Assembly (NCBI GenBank): GCA_900754755.1
Contig: CAAEEC010000164.1
Coordinates: forward strand, 1-6,925
Length of the DNA: 6,925 nucleotides
Direction: 5' to 3'
Origin: Clostridia bacterium
Lineage (GTDB): Bacteria > Bacillota > Clostridia > Christensenellales > Aristaeellaceae
The translations under genes and the position numbers were made by a program. The stretch's first letter is position 1, and every line of letters begins with the position of its first letter. The notes beneath the pieces were generated by a model. That model did no database searches. It saw only the letters and a list, made by a program, of their open reading frames with translations, and was not told the origin of the DNA. Shown piece after piece: positions 1 to 5,843 of the stretch.

Positions 1-729
1 ATAGAATCCGTTTATGAATTTGCTGAGAAATTTGAAAAATCTCGTAAAAGACACATTCGAAACAATATATATGATTATATTCAGTCTCCTAAAGAATCGG
101 GATACCGTTCGCTTCATGTTGTTTATGAATACAAGAGCGATAGAAGTAATGTGTACAACAAAAATATGCTGATCGAAATCCAATTTAGGACACACTTACA
201 GCATTTGTGGGCAACGACTGTTGAGACAATGGGATTTTTTACCAAGGAGGCAATAAAATCTGGACAAGGGCCAGAAAGTGTAAAACGCTTTTTTCTCTTA
301 ATTTCTGCTTTGTTCTCAATGATTGAGAAGCAACCTATTGTACCAAATGTATCAAATAATGCCAACGAAATCTTACACGAGATCAAAGAACTAGAGCAGA
401 AATATAAGTATTTGGCTTTTTTAAGCGGAATAAAAGTTGCCATGAATAATCAAAATCAAAAATCCGATATATATAAATCCGGATATTGTATTTTGATTTT
501 GAATTACAATACAAGAATATTGAACTTGAGATTTTTTAATGCAAGTCAAATCGAAGAAGCAAACGTAATATATAACTCTATTGAAAGAACACGTGGCAAA
601 ATTGATGCAGTGCTTGTTCGTGTTTCATCATTTAAAGAACTTCGTTCTGCCTATCCGAATTATTTTTCAGATATACAAGAGTTCATCGATATCGTGGAAT
701 ACTGCTTAAAACATAATGTCCGATTGTAA
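1..729 (+). CDS. RelA/SpoT synthetase-domain protein, 5' end cut off
   Basis: The frame is open from base 1 to the TAA at 727-729, giving the last 242 residues; the true start lies left of the window. Seen (window codon numbers): DYIQSPKESGYRSLH at 25-39, matching the synthetase motif whose Tyr stacks on the guanine of the GDP/GTP acceptor, and IEIQFRT at 58-64, whose Glu59 matches the catalytic Glu of the E-x-Q motif. HLQHLWATTVE follows at 65-75. The ATP-binding and G-loop motifs should lie upstream and cannot be checked. Known: this fold transfers pyrophosphate from ATP to GDP/GTP, making (p)ppGpp, or in toxic small alarmone synthetases to the 3' CCA end of tRNA. About 140 residues follow the core, ending in a YPNYF-containing segment, with no ACT or TGS domain, so it is not a long housekeeping Rel. 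An AT-rich composition sets it apart from hsdR, 58 bases downstream on the same strand. Whether it makes alarmone or attacks tRNA cannot be told. An internal GTG at 151 would remove half the catalytic domain and is not the start. Confidence 0.88.
   Translation: MESVYEFAEKFEKSRKRHIRNNIYDYIQSPKESGYRSLHVVYEYKSDRSNVYNKNMLIEIQFRTHLQHLWATTVETMGFFTKEAIKSGQGPESVKRFFLLISALFSMIEKQPIVPNVSNNANEILHEIKELEQKYKYLAFLSGIKVAMNNQNQKSDIYKSGYCILILNYNTRILNLRFFNASQIEEANVIYNSIERTRGKIDAVLVRVSSFKELRSAYPNYFSDIQEFIDIVEYCLKHNVRL
450..502. repeat. 12-base perfect inverted repeat inside the RelA/SpoT gene
   Basis: TCAAAATCAAAA at 450-461 is the exact reverse complement of TTTTGATTTTGA at 491-502. Just inside, ATCCG (462-466) pairs with CGGAT (480-484), leaving ATTGTA as a one-sided bulge. 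It lies in coding sequence of very low GC (12 of 60 bases at 481-540 are G or C), where such repeats arise easily by chance, so function is doubtful. Confidence 0.4.
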
Positions 730-787
730 TTCTATTGGAACAATCAAGCAAAATCAATACGTATAGACTCATAAAGGAGAGGCGTAT

Positions 788-3700
788 ATGTTTTTCAAAG
801 AAGATACCTTTGAACGCGCGGTTCTAGAAATATTCGAGGGATTGAGCTATACCCATATTTACGGCCCGGAGCTGGAACGGGATTATGGCAGCCCGTTGCT
901 GGAATCTGTGCTGCGGGAGAGCCTTCTCCGCATAAACCGCGGCCTACCTGCCGGGGCAATCACGGAAGCGCTTGCAAAGCTCAAGGATTTTGGCAGCGGC
1001 AGCCTTTTGCAAAAAAACATGACCTTTATGGAATATTTGCAAAACGGTGTCTCTGTTCGATATTTCGTCGAAGGCGAAGAGCGGAACTCCATCGTCTACC
1101 TGATCGACTATCAAAGCGTGAACCGGAATGATTTCTATGCCGTCAATCAATTCACCTATATTGAAAACGGCAACCAGCGCCGCCTGGATATCGTTTTGTT
1201 CATAAACGGCCTTCCGCTGGTGCTGATCGAGCTGAAATCGCCCTCGAAGGACGAAGTGGGGGCGGAAAACGCCTTTCACCAGATTCGGAACTATATGCAG
1301 GATATTCCGGGCATCTTTTACTACAATGCGGTTTGCGTGATCAGCGACTTGAGCGCCAACAAGGCGGGCACGATTACCTCCGGCTTCGACCGCTTTATGG
1401 AATGGAAAACGAAGGACGGCGATTATGAAAACACCGCCCTTGCGCAGTTTGACACCTTCTATGAAGGCATATTCCAGCGCGAGCGGTTTCTGGATATCCT
1501 CAAAAATTTCATCTGTTTTTCTGTAAGCCAGGAGAGTACGGCGAAGATTCTGGCCGGATACCACCAGTATTTTGCCGTCCGCAAAGCCGTAGAAAAAGCC
1601 ATTGTCGCCACAAAAACCGATGGCAAGGGCGGCGTATTCTGGCATACGCAGGGCAGCGGAAAATCGCTATCGATGGTGTTCTATGCGCATTTGCTGCAAA
1701 CGGCGCTGGACAGCCCGACGATTGTCGTCATGACGGATCGCATCGACCTGGACGACCAGCTCTATACCCAGTTTTCAAAATGCGCGGGCTTCCTTCGCCA
1801 GACGCCCGTTCAGGCCGAAAGCAAGGAGCATTTGAAAGCCCTGCTGGAGGGAAGGCAGGCAAACGGCATCATCTTTACGACCATGTTCAAGTTTGAGAAG
1901 GGCGAAAAGTGCCTCTCCGACCGGCGGAATATCGTCGTTATAGCAGATGAAGCGCATCGGGGACAATATGGCCTGGCAGAGCGGGTTATGCTTTCGGAAA
2001 ACGAACAGGGAGAGAAGGAAGCGCGGGTTGTTGTTGGCAATGCGCGGGTTATTCGCGACGCCTTGCCGAATGCGACGTTTATTGGCTTTACTGGAACGCC
2101 GATCTCCATGAAAGACCGCAACACGCGCGAGGTTTTTGGCGATTATATCGACGTATACGATATGACGCAGGCTGTGGAGGACGGTGCAACGCGCCCGGTT
2201 TACTATGAGAGCCGCGTCGTCCACCTGAAATTGGATCAGGATACGCTCAGGAAAATTGACGAAACCTATGCGCTGTTCGAGGAACAGGCAGACGCTGCAA
2301 CCATTGAAAAGAGCAAGAAAATGCTGGGTCAGATGGAGAGCGTGCTTGGCGCTGCATCCACGATTGATTCTCTCTGCAGGGATATTATTGAACATTACGA
2401 AAAGAATCGCGCACACCTCTTGACGGGAAAAGCGATGATCGTCGCTTACAGCCGCTCCATTGCCATAAAAATCTACCGGCGCATTCTGGAATTGCGTCCA
2501 GATTGGCAGGAAACAATCTGCGTTGTTATGACGAACTGCAACAGCGATCCCGAGGATTGGCGCGAGATCATCGGCACCAAAGCGCATAAGGATGAACTGG
2601 CGCGCAAATTCAAGGACAACAATGATCCCATGAAGATCGCCATTGTTGTGGATATGTGGTTGACCGGGTTTGATGTTCCATCTCTAGCGACGATGTACGT
2701 TTATAAACCCATGCACGGATACAATCTGATGCAGGCCATCGCTCGCGTCAATCGCGTTTTCAAGGATAAGGAAGGCGGCTTGATCGTCGATTATGTTGGT
2801 ATTGCCTCTGCACTTAAAGCGGCAATGAACGAATATTCCCCGCGCGACCGCAAAAACTTTGGCGATATGGACGTCTCCAAGGTCGCTTATCCAAAGTTCC
2901 AGGAAAAGCTGCAAGTTTGCCGTGACCTCTTCTTCGGTTTCGACTATTCCGGTTTCATAAACGGTTCGCCGCTCGAAATGGCAAAGCTAATTGTAGGAGG
3001 CGTGAACTTCGTGCTGGATGCGCGCTCGCCCAAGCGAAAAGACCTTTTTGCAAAAGAGGCTCTGCTGCTCAAGCAGGCGCATTCCCTTTGCTCGAGCATG
3101 ACAACCGAACAGGAACGGCACGAGGCAGCCTATTTCGAAGCAGTACGGGCGACTGTTGTCAAGCTCTCCCTTGGCGGGCAGGGCGGCAAGCCGCTCTCGC
3201 TCAAGGAAATCAATGCGCAGATCAACGAGCTTCTCAAGGCCAGCATTCAAAGCGATGGCGTCGTCAATCTGTTCGATGGTAAAGAACAGGGCGAAAGTTT
3301 CTCACTGTTCGATCCAAACATTCTGGAGGAAGTCTCCAAAATGAAAGAAAAGAACATTGCCGTCGAGATTTTGAAGAAGCTCATCGCTGAGCAGGTTTCC
3401 GTTTACAAGCGTACCAACGTCGTCAAATCGCAGTTGTTTTCGGAAAAGATAACGCAATTGATGAACGCTTATTATAATGGCTTGCTTACCAACGAAAAAG
3501 TGATTGAGGAGTTGCTGGAAACCGCCGCGCAAATGACAAAAATGCACAAACAGGGGGATGACTTGGGTCTGAGCGCTGAAGAATTGGCATTTTACGACGC
3601 GCTGACAAAGCCAGAAGCCATTCGGGATTTTTATAGCAATGCAGAGCTCATTGCGCTAACGCGGGAACTAACCGAAACTCTGCGGAAAAATCGTACCATT

Positions 3701-3844
3701 GACTGGCAAAAGAAGGAAGTCGCTCGCGCAGCCATGCGCACAATGGTGAAACGTCTTCTAAAAAAGCACAAGTATCCACCCGCAGGGATGGAAGATGCGG
3801 TTAAAACCGTCATGGAGCAATGCGAAATGTGGGCGGACAATTAG
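788..3844 (+). CDS. hsdR: Type I restriction endonuclease subunit R (HsdR)
   Basis: A complete 1018-residue protein starting at ATG 788 behind AAAGGAG (773-779). Known role: motor and nuclease subunit of a type I restriction-modification complex, which translocates DNA using ATP and cuts it far from the unmodified recognition site. Seen, in order: a PD-(D/E)xK nuclease domain with Asp134, Glu148 and Lys150 (RLDIVLF...IELKS) plus the QxxxY motif Gln165-Tyr169; a superfamily 2 helicase core with Walker A TQGSGKS (287-293), motif Ia TDRIDLDDQ (316-324), Walker B DEAH (387-390), motif III GFTGTP (433-438), motif V TGFDVPS (626-632) and motif VI QAIARVNR (649-656); then a helical C-terminal region of about 350 residues, which in this family docks onto the methyltransferase. 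All key residues are present, and the length is near that of EcoR124I-type HsdR. It needs HsdM and HsdS, which are not in the window; none follows downstream, so they should lie upstream of the RelA/SpoT gene or elsewhere. No convincing promoter lies in the 58-base gap, which suggests cotranscription from the left. Confidence 0.97.
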   Translation: MFFKEDTFERAVLEIFEGLSYTHIYGPELERDYGSPLLESVLRESLLRINRGLPAGAITEALAKLKDFGSGSLLQKNMTFMEYLQNGVSVRYFVEGEERNSIVYLIDYQSVNRNDFYAVNQFTYIENGNQRRLDIVLFINGLPLVLIELKSPSKDEVGAENAFHQIRNYMQDIPGIFYYNAVCVISDLSANKAGTITSGFDRFMEWKTKDGDYENTALAQFDTFYEGIFQRERFLDILKNFICFSVSQESTAKILAGYHQYFAVRKAVEKAIVATKTDGKGGVFWHTQGSGKSLSMVFYAHLLQTALDSPTIVVMTDRIDLDDQLYTQFSKCAGFLRQTPVQAESKEHLKALLEGRQANGIIFTTMFKFEKGEKCLSDRRNIVVIADEAHRGQYGLAERVMLSENEQGEKEARVVVGNARVIRDALPNATFIGFTGTPISMKDRNTREVFGDYIDVYDMTQAVEDGATRPVYYESRVVHLKLDQDTLRKIDETYALFEEQADAATIEKSKKMLGQMESVLGAASTIDSLCRDIIEHYEKNRAHLLTGKAMIVAYSRSIAIKIYRRILELRPDWQETICVVMTNCNSDPEDWREIIGTKAHKDELARKFKDNNDPMKIAIVVDMWLTGFDVPSLATMYVYKPMHGYNLMQAIARVNRVFKDKEGGLIVDYVGIASALKAAMNEYSPRDRKNFGDMDVSKVAYPKFQEKLQVCRDLFFGFDYSGFINGSPLEMAKLIVGGVNFVLDARSPKRKDLFAKEALLLKQAHSLCSSMTTEQERHEAAYFEAVRATVVKLSLGGQGGKPLSLKEINAQINELLKASIQSDGVVNLFDGKEQGESFSLFDPNILEEVSKMKEKNIAVEILKKLIAEQVSVYKRTNVVKSQLFSEKITQLMNAYYNGLLTNEKVIEELLETAAQMTKMHKQGDDLGLSAEELAFYDALTKPEAIRDFYSNAELIALTRELTETLRKNRTIDWQKKEVARAAMRTMVKRLLKKHKYPPAGMEDAVKTVMEQCEMWADN

Positions 3845-3908
3845 GCGTACTCGGGAGCGTTTCAAATTTTGCGCAATATCGTGCTTTGAGTGAGCTGCGA
3901 TTGATGTT

Positions 3909-3936
3909 CCTGGGGCGACCTTTTGGGTTCCCCTGG
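3909..3936. terminator. Imperfect hairpin downstream of hsdR
   Basis: GGGG (3912-3915) pairs with CCCC (3930-3933), and GACC (3917-3920) pairs with GGTT (3926-3929) with one G-T pair. C3916 is bulged, the loop is TTTTG, and CC/GG at the ends can add two pairs beyond a T-T mismatch. It lies 65 bases past the hsdR stop between convergent genes. No T-run follows on either strand, so a classic intrinsic terminator is not supported. Confidence 0.35.
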
Positions 3937-3962
3937 CGCGGATGTCCTTCGTTGATACGTAG

Positions 3963-4015
3963 GTTTGCCGCACGAACGGACGCGTTGAGCAATGCGTTCT
4001 ATTTGTGCGGCAAAC
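3963..4015. terminator. Strong stem-loop between convergent genes, possible two-way terminator
   Basis: GTTTGCCGCAC (3963-3973) and GTGCGGCAAAC (4005-4015) are perfect 11-base inverted repeats. Directly inside, GAACG (3974-3978) pairs with CGTTC (3995-3999), leaving TATTT (4000-4004) as a bulge on the right side, and ACGC/GCGT (3980-3983 / 3994-3997) offers an alternative inner pairing. The element ends 4 bases before the stop of the minus-strand acetyltransferase gene and 119 bases after the hsdR stop begins, which is where a shared terminator for converging transcripts would sit. It lacks a T-run on both sides, so it may instead act as an RNA 3'-end stabiliser or be a dispersed palindromic repeat. 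Confidence 0.5.
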
Positions 4016-4019
4016 GGGG

Positions 4020-4760
4020 TTATTCTTCCAGAATGAATGCTACGCCATACTTTTCATAGCCAATGGATTCTGCCAAAGCGATGGACGCCGTGTTTTCCGC
4101 ACGGCATTCCCATTGCGGACAAACGCCATTTTCTATTAAATGGTGGGCCGCCAATGCCGCGGTACATTTGGCGTATCCTTTTCTCCGCTCGCTTTTTAAT
4201 GTGACAATCCCGGTATGCTGAATTGTATCTTCCATATATGGCATATCCGGCGCGTCGCAAACAGACACCAATTTGTCATTCGCAAAATATCCCGTGAAAT
4301 ATTCTTTTTGGACTTTCTCCTCAAAATATTCCTGCAACCACCCGGTTGGATCGGCGGTTGGAGAAGTCGAACGGAAAAATTCCTCATACAAGGGGTAATC
4401 CGCTTTCTTCAGCACCCGTGCGTTCCCATATTCCTTCACGCGTTCATGTTTGAATTTCATCAGTTGCATTTTCTTGATGGCAAAGCGAGCATGTATTGCC
4501 GTCAAAATATCAATAACGCCGGCCTCTTGTAATTCCTCAAAAAAGCCGGCGTACCTTGGCGCATAAGAAACAATGCACGCATCTTCTTTGACCAGTACAT
4601 AAATGGAATACTTGCAACCAAAGCCTTTAAGCGCATCATTTCGGGAAGCGGAGCATACAAACGATATACCGCTTTCTGCTTCCGATAGATGTATCCCGCA
4701 AAAACAAGAGTAGAAGTTGTTGGTAATGGCGTCCATTTCCTTTTCGCTCAATCTCGGCAT
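4020..4760 (-). CDS. GNAT-family N-acetyltransferase
   Basis: A 246-residue protein. The start at 4760 is chosen because GGAGGT (complement of 4767-4772) lies 6 bases ahead; an in-frame ATG at 4802 would add 14 residues but has no ribosome binding site. The C-terminal half carries the GNAT core: a beta strand GIVTLKS (184-190), the acetyl-CoA pyrophosphate loop RRKGYA (192-197, the R/Q-x-x-G-x-A motif), and motif B ENTASIALAESIGYEKYG (222-239). GNAT enzymes transfer an acetyl group from acetyl-CoA to an amine. The substrate is unknown. The first 110 or so residues do not show the motifs and are cysteine-rich (Cys19, 21, 36, 49, 62), and may form a degenerate N-terminal half as in other GNATs of about 250 residues. 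The protein is probably cytoplasmic, as no signal peptide is seen. The gene begins 46 bases after the nitrilase-family gene on the same strand, so the two are likely cotranscribed. Confidence 0.85.
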   Translation of the reverse strand: MPRLSEKEMDAITNNFYSCFCGIHLSEAESGISFVCSASRNDALKGFGCKYSIYVLVKEDACIVSYAPRYAGFFEELQEAGVIDILTAIHARFAIKKMQLMKFKHERVKEYGNARVLKKADYPLYEEFFRSTSPTADPTGWLQEYFEEKVQKEYFTGYFANDKLVSVCDAPDMPYMEDTIQHTGIVTLKSERRKGYAKCTAALAAHHLIENGVCPQWECRAENTASIALAESIGYEKYGVAFILEE

Positions 4761-4766
4761 CCTTCT

Positions 4767-4772
4767 ACCTCC
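4767..4772 (-). promoter_or_regulatory. Ribosome binding site GGAGGT deciding the acetyltransferase start
   Basis: The plus-strand ACCTCC reads GGAGGT on the coding strand, 6 bases before ATG 4760. This near-perfect anti-16S match fixes the start at 4760 rather than 4802. Confidence 0.85.
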
Positions 4773-4806
4773 GCATCGAAAAGCGCATTCGCCATGGCGC
4801 ATGCGT

Positions 4807-5520
4807 TCAAATCTCTACATATAACAATCCTTCCCGAAAAATCGGCAGTTCTTTTTGAATCGCGCCGCTGAGGAACTGAGCGGCGCCGCCAAAGGCATCT
4901 CCCTCACAGATAGAATTGATGTACAAAGTATTTTCGCAACATAGCTTTGCTTGCTGGGCATATTCGATTTTGCCGCCGCTTTCCCATTCTTCTTTTGTCC
5001 AGCACACATATACGGGCCACAAAAGCAGATCTTCACCGATGGCAAATCTTTCGGGATACTCCCATAGATCGCCGCACAGAGCGACAACGCATTTTTTGCC
5101 TTTATAGTCAAAAACTTCGACCACCGAACCTTCTTTGTAGTGTTCGTCCGTTTTGGCGTACTCTTTCCAACCTCTTGAAATGCGGCGGTAGTTGTGAGCA
5201 ATCTTGCCATCGGCAATCAGGGCGCAGGAGGAATAGATAGCGTCGTCTTCCAGTTCGTTGTATCCAAATAAAACGTCAATGCCGGTTTTCTTTGTCAAAG
5301 ACTGGATGTGCGCAAATTCCGCCGAAGAAGTCGTCAACGCTATCGTTTTATCGATTTCATACCGCCACGAGAGCGCGTTAAAACCTTGCAGAAACGCTTC
5401 GCCAAAGCAAACAAGGTCAGCGCCAGCTGCTTTCGCTTCTTTCGTATAGCGTTCCAACTGCGACAGGTTGTGGGCAATATCCCGGTCGACGGTTCGCGCC
5501 GACGCAAGGGCAATTTTCAT
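4807..5520 (-). CDS. Carbon-nitrogen hydrolase (nitrilase superfamily)
   Basis: A 237-residue protein. The start at 5520 is chosen because AAGGGGGG (complement of 5527-5534) lies 6 bases ahead and MKIALASART begins the typical first beta strand; the 87-residue in-frame extension to 5781 looks non-coding and runs through intergenic sequence. Known: the family hydrolyses amides, carbamoyl groups or nitriles using a Glu-Lys-Cys triad. Seen: Glu41 in CFGEAFLQGF; Cys149 in ALCGDLWEYPE, the nucleophile elbow; GEDLLLWPV (162-170) and the later strand NTLYINSICEG (197-207). The usual catalytic Lys position (YRK) reads YRRISRGWKE at 111-120, so Arg113 sits where Lys is expected and Lys119 is the nearest lysine. 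The protein is near the short end for the family but ends at the usual last strand (EGLLYVEI), so it appears complete. No signal peptide is seen, so it is probably cytoplasmic. The substrate cannot be read from the sequence. It is probably the first gene of a two-gene operon with the acetyltransferase downstream. Confidence 0.88.
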   Translation of the reverse strand: MKIALASARTVDRDIAHNLSQLERYTKEAKAAGADLVCFGEAFLQGFNALSWRYEIDKTIALTTSSAEFAHIQSLTKKTGIDVLFGYNELEDDAIYSSCALIADGKIAHNYRRISRGWKEYAKTDEHYKEGSVVEVFDYKGKKCVVALCGDLWEYPERFAIGEDLLLWPVYVCWTKEEWESGGKIEYAQQAKLCCENTLYINSICEGDAFGGAAQFLSGAIQKELPIFREGLLYVEI

Positions 5521-5526
5521 ATAATT

Positions 5527-5534
5527 CCCCCCTT
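5527..5534 (-). promoter_or_regulatory. Ribosome binding site AAGGGGGG of the nitrilase-family gene
   Basis: The coding strand reads AAGGGGGG, then 6 bases, then ATG 5520. It is the only purine-rich site near an in-frame start, so it decides the start. The six-G run is unusual compared with the AGGAG sites elsewhere in the window. Confidence 0.7.
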
Positions 5535-5590
5535 GCTTACTGTTGCGGATTCTGCAGGAGGGCGTTGCCTTGAAATAACCCTCTGCCGTT

Positions 5591-5619
5591 TTTATAAGTA
5601 TTTGACGTTTTTCCTGCAA
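5591..5619 (-). promoter_or_regulatory. Candidate leftward promoter for the nitrilase operon
   Basis: On the minus strand TTGCAG (5619-5614) and TATAAA (5596-5591) are separated by exactly 17 bases. The -10 matches the SigA consensus at five of six positions, but the -35 only in its TTG. Transcription would start near 5584, giving a leader of roughly 64 bases before ATG 5520. Confidence 0.4.
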
Positions 5620-5760
5620 TTCCTTTTGCTTTGTGCCGCCATTGAGGAAATTCCACGAATTAAATATTTGCGCTGCGGTATTGCTGATTGGAAAAATGGA
5701 ACGCATACCAGAAACCTTGCCAAAGCACAGTTTTTTCAAAGGCTTGGTTCGCGTGATTGC

Positions 5761-5789
5761 TTGACGAACTTTGTCGCGCATGCTATACT
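5761..5789 (+). promoter_or_regulatory. Strong SigA-type promoter with extended -10
   Basis: TTGACG (5761-5766), a 17-base spacer and TATACT (5784-5789), preceded by TG at 5781-5782 (the TGnTATACT extended -10). Transcription should begin near 5796, leaving a leader of about 48 bases before ATG 5844. This is the best promoter in the window. Confidence 0.85.
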
Positions 5790-5827
5790 AAGCCTGTTTC
5801 AAGCGCCGTATGGCGGCAAAAGGGCAC

Positions 5828-5834
5828 AAAGGAG
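5828..5834 (+). promoter_or_regulatory. Ribosome binding site AAAGGAG of the TIM-barrel gene
   Basis: AAAGGAG lies 9 bases before ATG 5844, downstream of the promoter. It fixes the start there; the upstream in-frame TTG at 5757 lies ahead of the -35 box and could not be on this transcript. Confidence 0.85.
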
Positions 5835-5843
5835 CGAAGCGCG

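Larger units (their letters stand above)
5521..5843. other. Divergent intergenic region of 323 bases
   Basis: This gap separates the leftward nitrilase operon from the rightward TIM-barrel gene. It holds a clear rightward promoter (5761-5789), a weaker leftward promoter candidate (5591-5619) and the two ribosome binding sites. It also holds an imperfect inverted repeat AACCttGCC / GGCttGGTT (5713-5721 / 5741-5749) and a 4-base stem CGCC-GTAT-GGCG (5804-5815) in the rightward leader. Reading frames that cross it have no family features. No tRNA, riboswitch fold or mobile-element end was recognised. Confidence 0.7.

Noticed and set aside
735..767. TTGGAA and TATAGA as a promoter for hsdR in the 58-base gap
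   Set aside because: The spacer is 21 bases, well beyond the usual 16-18, and the surrounding AT-rich sequence gives such matches by chance.
944..2587. Long antisense reading frames opposite hsdR (944-1645 and 1775-2587)
   Set aside because: They lie opposite a clearly coding gene with complete helicase and nuclease motifs, show no domain features and have no ribosome binding sites of note; they are shadows.
3963..4015. Integron attC recombination site
   Set aside because: The arms begin with GTT and end with AAC, the opposite of attC sites (RYYYAAC ... GTTRRRY), and no integrase or cassette array is seen.
4761..4802. Upstream ATG at 4802 as the acetyltransferase start
   Set aside because: No Shine-Dalgarno sequence precedes it, while ATG 4760 has GGAGGT at ideal spacing.
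5521..5781. N-terminal extension of the nitrilase-family protein to 5781
   Set aside because: The added 87 residues resemble no family sequence, and the family's first strand starts at ATG 5520 with a ribosome binding site.
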